From Neptuniibacter sp. 1_MG-2023 (lineage in GTDB: Bacteria > Pseudomonadota > Gammaproteobacteria > Pseudomonadales > Balneatricaceae): 64,000 nucleotides of DNA. The translations under genes were made by a program, and so were the position numbers. The stretch covers positions 1 to 64,000 of the forward strand of contig NZ_JAUOQR010000009.1 of assembly GCF_030547185.1 (NCBI RefSeq), given 5' to 3'. The notes under the pieces are model-generated. The model searched no databases. It was given only the letters and a program-made list of their open reading frames with translations, and was not told where the DNA came from. Below, piece by piece: positions 16,977 to 24,852 of the stretch (positions within the stretch are counted from its first letter, which is position 1; each line of letters begins with the position of its first letter).

Positions 16977-17772
16977 AATGGGTCACTCCGCTTTTGTCCT
17001 GCCAGCTAATACTGTGTTTTTGTCGCGTATCTCTAGGCTGTAAACTTAGTTTTTTGCGCCATAACCTGAGTGCTTCCCAATGGATAGCTAGAATGACTTT
17101 TAAGGTCATTAGGGGGTATTTAAAAAACACTTTTAGTAAGGTTTTATCCGTTAACTCGCTTTGGGTTCCCGTAAATGTCGCTTGCAAAATAGGTTGCCTT
17201 GCTCCTAGTGTTGATTGCTCTGTTTGTCGAATGCTGACGGCGACCTTATCTGAAGGTGGGGAGATACGAAAAGAGTAGGCTGTATCCATAGGTATAAAGG
17301 GGCTCACATACATCTCTTTATTGCAGGAATGCCGTATTTGATCGGTTTTACTATCAGCCTCAAGCAGGTAAGTATGTCGCGAGCCGAATGTATTACTGAC
17401 CTCGTAGAGGATCACGTCTAATTGATCATCTTGGTTGTAACAGAAATACACGCTAAGTGGATTGAAAGCATAGCCTAGAATACGTGGGTAACAGAGTAGG
17501 CGTATTCGATGTGTTGCTTGGTTATAACCCCGTTGAGTTAGTAACTGACGGATGTTTTCAGCTAAGTTGCCGTGACCGCTACCATGATCTTTTTCATTAA
17601 ATGAAAAAAGATTAAAACGGTTAATAGAGAGCCATCTAAATCGGTCTAAACGGGGTAGCTCATCTATATCTAGGCAAAGTGAGAAAACCTTATAGATAAA
17701 TCGGTGTTTTGCAGGGCGAAAACGATGATGCATAACGGCCCCTTGATAGAGGCAAGAGCTTAATTTAACCAT
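16963..17772 (-). CDS. DUF1365 family protein
   Basis: A 269-aa DUF1365 protein of unknown biochemical activity. Typical motifs are the opening YQGAVMHHRFRPAKHRFIY, the LLCYPRILGYAFNPLSVYFCY block and YVSPFIPMD. The frame is open up to 17877, but the ATG at 17772 is chosen because it overlaps the stop of the FAD gene by 8 bases (ATGGTTAA) and matches the usual family N-terminus; the longer form would overlap the upstream gene by 113 bases. It is consistently found between an FAD oxidoreductase and cfa in many proteobacteria, so it is thought to act with them on membrane lipids (inference from conserved context). Confidence 0.9.
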   Translation of the reverse strand: MVKLSSCLYQGAVMHHRFRPAKHRFIYKVFSLCLDIDELPRLDRFRWLSINRFNLFSFNEKDHGSGHGNLAENIRQLLTQRGYNQATHRIRLLCYPRILGYAFNPLSVYFCYNQDDQLDVILYEVSNTFGSRHTYLLEADSKTDQIRHSCNKEMYVSPFIPMDTAYSFRISPPSDKVAVSIRQTEQSTLGARQPILQATFTGTQSELTDKTLLKVFFKYPLMTLKVILAIHWEALRLWRKKLSLQPRDTRQKHSISWQDKSGVTHYESL

Positions 17773-19150
17773 GGGCTTTAACCTGTTCAGCTGGGGCTGT
17801 TTCTCTACTTTGTGGTTTGCTAACAAAAATGCGACTATTTTTGTCTTCGAGTGTCCAAGGTCGAGGTATACCGCCAAGCTGTTCAGCTACGGCGAGACCC
17901 GCTTGCAACCCGTCTTCATGGAAACCATAGCCAAAGTAAGCACCACAAAACCAAGTTCGCTTTTTGCCTTGTAGTTGCCATAACTCTTTTTGCATATTAA
18001 GAGCACCTTGAGAAAACTCAGGATGGTCATAAAAAAAGGTGCGAATGATGCTTCCATCTTGAGGATCTTTTAGCGGGTTAAGTGAAAGAAATAGAGGCTG
18101 CTCAGTGTTAAGCGGTTGTAATTGGTTCATCCAATAAGTTACTGATACCTCTTGAGATTGATCCCGTTGTCCAGTGGATATGTAGTTCCAGCTTGACCAA
18201 ACCGCTTTACGTTTTGGCATTAAGGATGGATCTGTATGTAAATATGCTTTATTACGCTGATATGGGAAGTGGTTAAGCAGGCGTTTCTCATCATCCGTTG
18301 GCGCCTCTAATAAAGCGAGGGCTTGATCCGAATGACAGGCTAGCACTATATCATCGTAGTATTCACGTTTACCGTGTAGATCTTCAATAATCACATGATC
18401 GTCACAACGAATAACTTTGTGAATACGGCTATTTAAGCGGATTTTATTCTCTAGGGAATCGGCTATTTTATTAACATAGCAGTGACTTCCGCCAATTACT
18501 GTTTTCCATTGAGGGCGATCTTTAAGCTGAGCCAGTCCATGGTTTTTACAGAAGCGGAGAAAACTGCTGGCCGGGTAGTTCAACATTTTTTCTACAGGCA
18601 TTGACCAGATCGCGGCACCCATAGGTAGTAGGTGATTATAAATAAAAGCATCACCATAGTTATGCTGGTGTAAAAGCTCTCCTAAGGTCAGTTCATTGAT
18701 ATCTGACTGAGCTAGCATTGTGTTTGCATCGTTATAAAATCTAAGCAGCTCACGAACCATTTGCCAAAAACTAGGCTTTATCATATTGCGCTTTTGCGCG
18801 AGTAAACCGGATAAACCTGTACCAGAATATTCCAGTGCACCTTGGTTAATCGATACAGCGAAAGACATGTCCGTTTCACAGGTATTGATTTTTAGTGTTT
18901 CAAAAAGCTTCACTAGGTTCGGGTAATTTGGAGGGTTAAAAACAATGAAGCCTGTATCTACATCCACCTGCTTACCTTGAATATCACAAGTGACTGTATT
19001 TGAGTGCCCACCTAGTCGATCGTCCTTTTCGTACAGTGTTACATCGTGTGCCTTGTTTAATAGCCAAGCACAGCTTAGTCCTGAAATACCAGAACCGATC
19101 ACTGCAATTCTTTTTGGACGAATAGAGGCAATATTCATTTTATGATCCAT
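17765..19150 (-). CDS. FAD-dependent amine-oxidase-like oxidoreductase of the cfa cluster
   Basis: A 461-aa flavoprotein. The dinucleotide-binding loop IGSGISGLSCAWLL (18-31) is followed by E41 for the ribose and the GG motif DRLGGHS (44-50), as in amine oxidases/phytoene desaturases. Its partner set, FAD protein-DUF1365-cfa, is conserved in many Gram-negatives, and members are proposed to act on unsaturated lipids; substrate not proven. First gene of the operon and preceded by a ChrR-sigma-type promoter 21-51 bases upstream of the ATG. A second in-frame ATG occurs four codons later. Confidence 0.9.
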   Translation of the reverse strand: MDHKMNIASIRPKRIAVIGSGISGLSCAWLLNKAHDVTLYEKDDRLGGHSNTVTCDIQGKQVDVDTGFIVFNPPNYPNLVKLFETLKINTCETDMSFAVSINQGALEYSGTGLSGLLAQKRNMIKPSFWQMVRELLRFYNDANTMLAQSDINELTLGELLHQHNYGDAFIYNHLLPMGAAIWSMPVEKMLNYPASSFLRFCKNHGLAQLKDRPQWKTVIGGSHCYVNKIADSLENKIRLNSRIHKVIRCDDHVIIEDLHGKREYYDDIVLACHSDQALALLEAPTDDEKRLLNHFPYQRNKAYLHTDPSLMPKRKAVWSSWNYISTGQRDQSQEVSVTYWMNQLQPLNTEQPLFLSLNPLKDPQDGSIIRTFFYDHPEFSQGALNMQKELWQLQGKKRTWFCGAYFGYGFHEDGLQAGLAVAEQLGGIPRPWTLEDKNSRIFVSKPQSRETAPAEQVKAHG

Positions 19151-19171
19151 ATTTAATTATATATTCATCGT

Positions 19172-19201
19172 TTGTTACGCAGGGTGAAGAAAAAAAGATC
19201 A
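19172..19201 (-). promoter_or_regulatory. ECF (RpoE/ChrR-type) promoter for the FAD-DUF1365-cfa operon
   Basis: Read on the minus strand: TGATCT (19201-19196), 18-base spacer, TAACAA (19177-19172). This is one mismatch from the TGATCC element, and the spacer equals that of the divergent promoter. Transcription would begin about 15 bases before the ATG at 19150. The consensus TGATC(C)-N18-TAAG is that established for Rhodobacter sphaeroides RpoE. Confidence 0.65.
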
Positions 19202-19240
19202 TGTACTATGCATATATATTTTCAGTTATATGATTTGGGG

Positions 19241-19270
19241 TGATCCAATCTTTGTAAGGTATCGTAAGGG
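19241..19270 (+). promoter_or_regulatory. ECF (RpoE/ChrR-type) autoregulated promoter
   Basis: TGATCC (19241-19246), 18-base spacer, TAAGGG (19265-19270), matching the Rhodobacter RpoE consensus. The start codon at 19276 lies only 5 bases beyond the -10 element, so the transcript would be leaderless or nearly so, unless translation begins at the in-frame ATGs at 19321 or 19330. Confidence 0.7.
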
Positions 19271-19275
19271 ATAGT

Positions 19276-19887
19276 ATGGAAAATAAACCACCAGGTGAAG
19301 ATGTGGAAAATGTTGTAGCTATGCCATCGATGTCAAACCGTCTAAGCGGTGCAGATCCCGATTGGAGCGAGATGCTATCTCGTTTAGCGGAGAGTAAAGA
19401 TAAAACGCTGTATATAGCGTTGTTTCGGCATTTTGCGCCAAGAGTTAAATCTTACCTTATACGTCTAGGGCTTGTGGATACAGTTGCAGAAGAGTTAATG
19501 CAGGAGACCATGCTCGCTGTTTGGCGTAAATCTCATCTTTACAATAGTAATAAAGCTGCCGCGAGCACTTGGATATTCACCTTGGCTAGAAACAAAAGTA
19601 TCGACTTAATGCGTAAGCAGAAATATCCAGAATACGATCTGGAAGAGTGGCAAGAAGAGCCAGATCATCAGGATAACCCATGTGAGCAAGGGGTTATTTC
19701 TGACAGGATGAATAGTGCGATTAACACTTTACCGGAAAACCAAGCACAGGTTATCTATATGTCTTTTTTTGAAGGGCGATCTCACGCAGATATCTCTGAT
19801 CGTCTAGGCGTGCCTTTAGGTAGCGTCAAATCAAGAATTAGGTTGGCATCTGAAAAGTTAAAAACTATGTGGAGGGATGGTGTATGA
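19276..19887 (+). CDS. rpoE: ECF sigma factor, ChrR-partnered RpoE group
   Basis: A 203-aa extracytoplasmic-function sigma factor. Region 2 lies at about 40-110 (ELMQETMLAVWRKSHL) and region 4 at about 145-200 (ENQAQVIYMSFFEGRSHADI, then LGVPLGSVKSRIRLASEKL with the HTH). Its stop overlaps the start of the ChrR-like anti-sigma gene (ATGA), and a matching promoter lies directly upstream, so it should control itself and the divergent lipid operon. The symbol denotes the Rhodobacter-type RpoE, not E. coli sigma-E. The first 15-18 residues may not be translated given the promoter position. Confidence 0.92.
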   Translation: MENKPPGEDVENVVAMPSMSNRLSGADPDWSEMLSRLAESKDKTLYIALFRHFAPRVKSYLIRLGLVDTVAEELMQETMLAVWRKSHLYNSNKAAASTWIFTLARNKSIDLMRKQKYPEYDLEEWQEEPDHQDNPCEQGVISDRMNSAINTLPENQAQVIYMSFFEGRSHADISDRLGVPLGSVKSRIRLASEKLKTMWRDGV

Positions 19888-20564
19888 ATATTAAGCATCA
19901 TCTTGATGAGGCAACATTAGTTAGCTATGCCGCGGGCTCAATGTCCCAAGCAATGGCTTTAGTGACCGCTTGTCATCTCTCTATGTGCCCCCAGTGTCGT
20001 GAACGATTAGCTCACTCTGAAGCAATGGGAGGTGTTATATTAGATGCTTTACCACCAGCAGAGGTCGCTGAGGATTCACTACAGAAGCTATTAGCCTGTA
20101 TTGATGAGGAATCTGATATAGAGGCGGTGCTGTTGGATCGTCCTGATATCAATAGGCCTCATAAAGATCACAGTGATAAAGGTATCCCAACAGCCTTAGG
20201 GGATTATATTGGTGGTTCATTGGCAAATGTTGAATGGAAACGAATAGTCCCAGGTGTGTATTTTCATGATCTTCCCTGTAAAAGCGAGCGGGGCGGTGTA
20301 TCACGATTGCTACGGATTGCCCCAGGCAAGGCTATGTTGCCTCACAGTCATGATGGTAATGAACTAACCTTAATATTGCAGGGGTCTTTTTCTGATGAAA
20401 TTGGCCGCTTTACAGTGGGTGATATCGCTGACCTTGATAGTGAAGTGGAGCATCAGCCGCTGGTGGATAGTGATGTGGATTGTATCTGTTTAATTGCAAC
20501 GGATGCACCACTCAAATTTAGTACATTACTAGGAAAGATTGTTCAGCCGATGACCGGTTTTTAA
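19884..20564 (+). CDS. chrR: ChrR-type zinc anti-sigma factor with cupin sensor domain
   Basis: A 226-aa anti-sigma factor. The N-terminal zinc anti-sigma domain has H6 and the H31-x3-C35-x2-C38 motif; the C-terminal cupin has H154, H156, E160 and H190 in the HxH-x3-E...H pattern that binds a second zinc in Rhodobacter ChrR and is required to release sigma in response to singlet oxygen. The start at 19884 overlaps the sigma stop as ATGA with GGAGG eight bases upstream; the frame is open from 19869 but that start lacks support. Cytosolic. Confidence 0.93.
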   Translation: MNIKHHLDEATLVSYAAGSMSQAMALVTACHLSMCPQCRERLAHSEAMGGVILDALPPAEVAEDSLQKLLACIDEESDIEAVLLDRPDINRPHKDHSDKGIPTALGDYIGGSLANVEWKRIVPGVYFHDLPCKSERGGVSRLLRIAPGKAMLPHSHDGNELTLILQGSFSDEIGRFTVGDIADLDSEVEHQPLVDSDVDCICLIATDAPLKFSTLLGKIVQPMTGF

Positions 20565-20607
20565 ATAGTCTTTGAGCCGAATAATTAAGTATTTAGAGGG
20601 TGTTGGA

Positions 20608-21573
20608 ATGGAAATTAGTGAGCTTAAACTCTCAATTCCTGTCGGTGTTAGTGCTTGTCTTCTTGGGCACAAAGTTCGCTATGACGGTGGTCATAAGCGT
20701 TCCAAGTATTGCTTGAATGTATTGAGTGAATGTTTCGATCTAAAACCTTTTTGTCCGGAAGTTGCCATAGGATTGAGTACTCCCCGTGAACCTATACGTT
20801 TAGTCGGCAGTGCTGAGGCTCCACGTGTTGTTGGGGTTAAGGATCCTACACTTGATGTGACTGATCGGCTTACGGCTTATGCTGATCAAGTGAGCAGTAC
20901 AGAGAAAGACCTTTGTGGTTATATATTAATGCAGGGCTCGCCTAGTTGTGGCATGGAAAGAGTCAAGGTTTACCATGAAAATGGGATGCCTAATGTATCC
21001 GGTAGCGGCGCTTATGCGGCAAGATTAATGAAGCATAATCCAGCCTTACCGGTGGAAGAAGATGGTCGTTTAAATGATGCCGTACTGCGGGAAAATTTTA
21101 TTACGCGGGTCTTTGTTTACTATAACTGGCAACAGGAGGTTATGAGTGATCCTAGCTTACATAAAATTATTCAGTTCCATAGCCGTCATAAGTATCAATT
21201 AATGGCGCATAGTTATGAGGGGTATAAGCAGTTAGGTAAGTATCTAGCGGATGAAGCATGTAAGCAGTCTGTAGATGAGGTTGTACAAAAATATATTCTT
21301 GATCTGATGACCTATCTGACCAAAAAAGCGGACCGTAAAAGTCATACCAATGTGCTTATGCATATTATGGGCTACCTCAAAAAAGAGATTGATGCCGAAA
21401 CTAAACAGGATCTATTAGAAGCGATTGAGCAATATAGAACCAATAAAGTGCATTTAGTTGTTCCTTTAGCATTACTCAAACATTATTTAAAACGACATGG
21501 CTCTGATTATATTAAATCCCAAGCTTATCTTGATCCTTACCCCCATGAGCTTGGGTTAAGAAATTATATCTAA
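20608..21573 (+). CDS. ybgA: YbgA-like DUF523-DUF1722 protein
   Basis: A 321-aa two-domain protein: DUF523 at about 5-155 (PVGVSACLLGHKVRYDGGHKRS, PSCGMERVKVY with conserved Cys residues) and DUF1722 at about 190-310 (FHSRHKYQLMAHSYEGYKQLG). The E. coli orthologue ybgA is also next to the photolyase gene, and the fusion is found widely near phr; its biochemical role is unclear, with DUF523 proposed to bind an Fe-S cluster. The ATG at 20608 is preferred over the open frame to 20572 because GAGGGTG lies eight bases before it. It is 43 bases after chrR and probably in the same operon. Confidence 0.92.
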   Translation: MEISELKLSIPVGVSACLLGHKVRYDGGHKRSKYCLNVLSECFDLKPFCPEVAIGLSTPREPIRLVGSAEAPRVVGVKDPTLDVTDRLTAYADQVSSTEKDLCGYILMQGSPSCGMERVKVYHENGMPNVSGSGAYAARLMKHNPALPVEEDGRLNDAVLRENFITRVFVYYNWQQEVMSDPSLHKIIQFHSRHKYQLMAHSYEGYKQLGKYLADEACKQSVDEVVQKYILDLMTYLTKKADRKSHTNVLMHIMGYLKKEIDAETKQDLLEAIEQYRTNKVHLVVPLALLKHYLKRHGSDYIKSQAYLDPYPHELGLRNYI

Positions 21574-21634
21574 CAGGGTTCTTTCCTATGGAACTGGCTT
21601 AAGAGCTGCGTTTAAACTTTTTTATTGAGATGTC

Positions 21635-23080
21635 GTGAAAAATATAAAACTAGTTTGGTTTAGAAATGACCTTCGTACCCGTGACCATCGTGCCCTTTAT
21701 ACGGCCTGTGAGCATGTTGCTCAGAGCACAAGTAGCGCTGAAATGGGTGTTATTGCCGTTGCTGCGATTTCATCTAAACAGTGGATGCTGCAAGATGAAT
21801 CTAAGAGTCGAGTTCAGTTTTGGTTAGCTAATCTCCATTCATTAAAGGATGAGTTGGCTGGGCTTAATATTCCGTTAAAGCTTATTCATGCAGAGACTAA
21901 TCAAGAGATCCCACAGCAGCTACTTAGATTAGCTAAGCAATATAATGTAAAAGCTCTCTATTTTAACGATGAAGTACCAGAATATGAGCAGCAACGAGAT
22001 CAGCAAGTAGAACAACTTTTTCAACAGCAAGGGATAGGTTGTCATCGTTTTGAATCAGATCTAGTGCTTCCAGCGGGGTCTGTGCTTAACCAACAAGGCT
22101 TGCCTTATAAAGTATTCACACCATTCAGTAAGGCTTGGCGACAACAATTTATACAGAGTGAGCAGGGGCCTTTACCCGCTCCCCAGCCTTTGTCGTCTAA
22201 GGTTTATACTGCTATTGAAACGGATAATATTCCAGAGGATATAGGTTATGGCCTAAGGCTTGGAGCTGACTGGAATAAACAGATCTGGCCAGCAGGTACA
22301 GAAAGTGCGCATCGGAAGCTACAGCAGTTTGTGTCAGAGCAGTTAACCGATTATAGCCAGTTAAGGGACTTTCCTGCGCAAACGGGAACCTCCTCACTTT
22401 CACCTTATTTAAGTGTTGGTGTACTAACAGCAAGGCAGTGTATTGCAGGTGTGCAAGCTTATTCAGATGATCCTGAATGGTTTTATAATCAATGGGTTAC
22501 TGAGCTTATTTGGCGGGAATTCTATCGTCATCTTTTAATTCTTTTTCCTGAAATGAACCGTTGGAAACCCTTTAAACCTGATATAGAAAAGAAAATAGCT
22601 TGGCAGCATGACAAAGCCAAATTTGATGCTTGGTGCAAGGGTGAAACAGGCTTTGATATTGTTGATGCAGGGATGAAGCAGTTGTTAGAAACAGGATGGA
22701 TGCATAATCGTGTGAGAATGATAACGGCTTCGTTTTTAACAAAACTACTGCGTCAAGATTGGCGTTTAGGTGCGCGTTTTTTTATGCAGCATTTAATTGA
22801 TGGTGATTTTTCTTCTAATTTAGGTGGTTGGCAGTGGAGTGCATCGGTTGGTGCTGATGCAGCGCCTTATTTTAGGATTTTTAATCCAATGCGACAGGCT
22901 GATCGTTTTGATGCAAAAGGCCTTTATTCTCAGCAGTGGTTGGACTTGGGCCATCCAGGCGACACCAATATGGATACTGATCTATTGGGTGATGCTTTGC
23001 CTTCTGATTTAGGCCAACGACCTCAACCTATTATTGATTATGCAGCTGAACGTAGGCGTAGTATTGAAGAGTACCAGTAA
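21635..23080 (+). CDS. phrB: Deoxyribodipyrimidine photolyase
   Basis: A 481-aa class I CPD photolyase that uses light to split cyclobutane pyrimidine dimers. The N-terminal alpha/beta antenna domain (3-135; WFRNDLRTRDHRAL) and C-terminal FAD domain (about 200-475) are complete; the FAD region has the signature of WQWSASVGADAAPYFRIFNP and TGWMHNRVRM, with the conserved Trp residues for electron transfer. Start is a GTG at 21635; the following MKNIKLVWFRNDLR is the usual N-terminus. It follows ybgA by 61 bases, in line with a ChrR-sigma operon, since phr is a known member of such regulons. Confidence 0.96.
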   Translation: MKNIKLVWFRNDLRTRDHRALYTACEHVAQSTSSAEMGVIAVAAISSKQWMLQDESKSRVQFWLANLHSLKDELAGLNIPLKLIHAETNQEIPQQLLRLAKQYNVKALYFNDEVPEYEQQRDQQVEQLFQQQGIGCHRFESDLVLPAGSVLNQQGLPYKVFTPFSKAWRQQFIQSEQGPLPAPQPLSSKVYTAIETDNIPEDIGYGLRLGADWNKQIWPAGTESAHRKLQQFVSEQLTDYSQLRDFPAQTGTSSLSPYLSVGVLTARQCIAGVQAYSDDPEWFYNQWVTELIWREFYRHLLILFPEMNRWKPFKPDIEKKIAWQHDKAKFDAWCKGETGFDIVDAGMKQLLETGWMHNRVRMITASFLTKLLRQDWRLGARFFMQHLIDGDFSSNLGGWQWSASVGADAAPYFRIFNPMRQADRFDAKGLYSQQWLDLGHPGDTNMDTDLLGDALPSDLGQRPQPIIDYAAERRRSIEEYQ

Positions 23081-23169
23081 GTATTTAAACGTACCTTAAT
23101 GCTGATCTAGGCTAGCGGGTTAATATTTATGGTTATAACCTTCGTTATTAATTGGGCAGAATTTATCAA

Positions 23170-23388
23170 ATGAATCAATTTAATCCTAATAAACTCCTGC
23201 TTTCCAAGTGGACGGCGGTTAAGCCGGTCGAGAAAAGGAAACACTTTATTGTCACTGAGCTTGTTAAGGATGAGTTGGAACAACAGGTCATCGGTTGTGT
23301 CTTAGAAGCGGTGATCAATAAACAACAATTCCCTATGGATTTTAATGAGTTGAAAGACCAAAATCGATGGTTGCAAGGCTGGATATAA
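23170..23388 (+). CDS. TIGR02450 family tryptophan-rich protein
   Basis: A 72-aa protein of the small Trp-rich family often encoded next to photolyase or cryptochrome genes. The signature LLLSKWTAVKPVEKRKHFIV at 9-28 is clear, and the end NRWLQGWI is typical. Function unknown. The frame is open from 23152 but the ATG at 23170 gives the usual N-terminus. It sits 89 bases after phrB on the same strand. Confidence 0.85.
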   Translation: MNQFNPNKLLLSKWTAVKPVEKRKHFIVTELVKDELEQQVIGCVLEAVINKQQFPMDFNELKDQNRWLQGWI

Positions 23389-23588
23389 AAACCTCAATAT
23401 TTTGCTTCTTTAAATACTTCTATTCGTCATCTTTTAGGATTATTATCGCAAAAAAACTGATCGGTGGTGTGTGTTAAAGCCGTTGTGAATGAGGCTGTTA
23501 GCATCTAAATCTTTCCTCAAGGTTAAAGAGAACCACTCGATTTTTCTATTGTCAGCGATATTACTTAATAGATTTGGGGAGCATGTAG

Positions 23589-23927
23589 ATGCAACTTGAT
23601 GACGCTTTCAAGTCAGATAAATTATTTAGAGATCCTAAAAACTTTCCTTACGGTTTTGCACGCAGTGGTGAGTTCACGCGTGAGCAAGCCCAGTTAATTG
23701 AGAATCATGGTCATGCTTATATTGAATTAGCATCAGGCGCACGCGCCCCTTTATGTGATCAAGAGCAATCGTTTATGGCGTTCTGCAAAGGTGATAAAGA
23801 CGCAGAATCTCTCCATGAGCGAACTTGGAAGCGTTACCAAGATAAAGTAAACCGTAAAATAAACTGCTATACCTTGGCGAGTATTCCTTCTGTATCGGAT
23901 GATGATACCTCCGATGATGACGATTAA
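23589..23927 (+). CDS. maoP: MaoP/YifE family (DUF413) protein
   Basis: A 112-aa DUF413 protein related to E. coli MaoP (YifE), which with the maoS site organises the Ori macrodomain of the chromosome. Family features are FPYGFARSGEFTREQAQLIENHG (20-42, broken by variable residues) and the FMAFCKGDKDAES block; the acidic tail SDDDTSDDDD is usual. Length is normal. GGGGAGCATGTAG precedes the ATG. A maoS-like site was not identifiable by eye. Monocistronic, followed by a hairpin at 23951-23983. Confidence 0.88.
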   Translation: MQLDDAFKSDKLFRDPKNFPYGFARSGEFTREQAQLIENHGHAYIELASGARAPLCDQEQSFMAFCKGDKDAESLHERTWKRYQDKVNRKINCYTLASIPSVSDDDTSDDDD

Positions 23928-23950
23928 GGGTTTTAACCTTTATAAAAACA

Positions 23951-23983
23951 GCACCTCTAAGCCTTTATAACGCTTAGAGGCGC
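23951..23983 (+). terminator. Hairpin after maoP
   Basis: CCTCTAAGC (23954-23962) and GCTTAGAGG (23972-23980) form a perfect 9-base stem, extended by GC pairs. It lacks an immediate U-run, so termination strength is uncertain. Confidence 0.5.
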
Positions 23984-23991
23984 TATTCATA

Positions 23992-24159
23992 ATGTCTTTT
24001 GATAAAGTACTCAAACAGTCAGCACTAAAATACCAGTATAACTACGTCGATGTATTGTTTTGTTCGTCTAAACAGAATGATGCATCAGCTGTTGGCGAAG
24101 CGACCCGATCGTTGCTCTTTAATCTCAATCTGAGATCTAATCCAAGACTAAAATGGTAA
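23992..24159 (+). CDS. Possible small ORF (55 aa), doubtful
   Basis: A 55-codon frame beginning MSFDKVLKQSALKYQYNY between the maoP hairpin and the MoaF-like gene, whose upstream ATG it overlaps. The ATG lies 8 bases after the hairpin and there is no clear ribosome site. The amino acid make-up is plausible, but I recognise no family; it may be chance. Confidence 0.2.
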   Translation: MSFDKVLKQSALKYQYNYVDVLFCSSKQNDASAVGEATRSLLFNLNLRSNPRLKW

Positions 24160-24164
24160 CTATT

Positions 24165-24575
24165 ATGAAAAAGGCAAACGGCTTCTATTCACTCGTTTTA
24201 CCATTCTTTTGTTTACTATTCGCGGTTGGAAATACTTATGGCGACGCTTCTGAAACGACTCGAGTTCTGAATGGAACTCAAATCACGTATATGTACTCGA
24301 GTGGCCGTTCATATAATGTGAAGTTTGAAGAGAAGGGAGTTAGCTACCGCTATCTGACAGGCTCAAAACCGGATGTGTGGTGGGGGCCTTTTCCATATCA
24401 AGCAATGGAGGTGGAAGATAATCTTTATTTTGCCTCCTGGTTTGAGAAAGGCTACGGTGATTACGTTACCTTGCTGATTAATTTTGATAAAAACGTTATA
24501 CATGGCAGTGCCATTATAGGTGGAAACGAAGTGCACTTTCATAAAGCTGAGCTTGTGGAGGTTGCTAAGCCTTGA
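24165..24575 (+). CDS. Secreted MoaF-like / lipocalin-like protein
   Basis: A 136-aa protein with an N-terminal signal peptide (MKKANGFYSLVLPFFCLLFA, cleavage after about residue 27). The mature part has the repeated beta pattern of small calycin-like proteins: GTQITYMYSSGRSYNVKF, VSYRYLTGS, DVWWGPFPYQAMEVEDNLYFASWFE, then YVTLLINFDKNVIHGSAI; this pattern resembles the MoaF N-terminal domain. That likeness is from motif recall and should be tested. The frame is open from 24153, but the ATG at 24165 gives a standard signal peptide. No partners nearby. Confidence 0.55.
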   Translation: MKKANGFYSLVLPFFCLLFAVGNTYGDASETTRVLNGTQITYMYSSGRSYNVKFEEKGVSYRYLTGSKPDVWWGPFPYQAMEVEDNLYFASWFEKGYGDYVTLLINFDKNVIHGSAIIGGNEVHFHKAELVEVAKP

Positions 24576-24636
24576 GTCTTTATCTGTGGTTAGCAGATTA
24601 AGATAATAGTTATAAAAACCACTGATTACAGGCTAT

Positions 24637-24660
24637 ATGCCCCATTGTTCGATGGGGTAT
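24637..24660 (+). terminator. Hairpin after the MoaF-like gene
   Basis: ATGCCCCAT (24637-24645) pairs with ATGGGGTAT (24652-24660) around a 6-base loop. No U-run follows, so it may be a weak terminator. Confidence 0.4.
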
Positions 24661-24852
24661 CTTATCAGCGATATAGGCTTAACTTGTGTCAGTTAGGATT
24701 TAATTGGTTTTGAGTAAGTCTTCTAACTCTCTGTTTTTGATTAATTTTCATAGAAAGGCAGGCATAAGCTTTTAACCGTGCTAGTCTTTCCTAAAGACTG
24801 ATAATAATAAGATAAATGATAACTGTAGATCAGAGGATGGATCTGACGCGTT

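Noticed and set aside
17773-17877. Upstream extension of the DUF1365 gene.
   Set aside because: Would overlap the FAD gene by more than 100 bases; the 8-base ATGGTTAA overlap is the more usual coupling arrangement.
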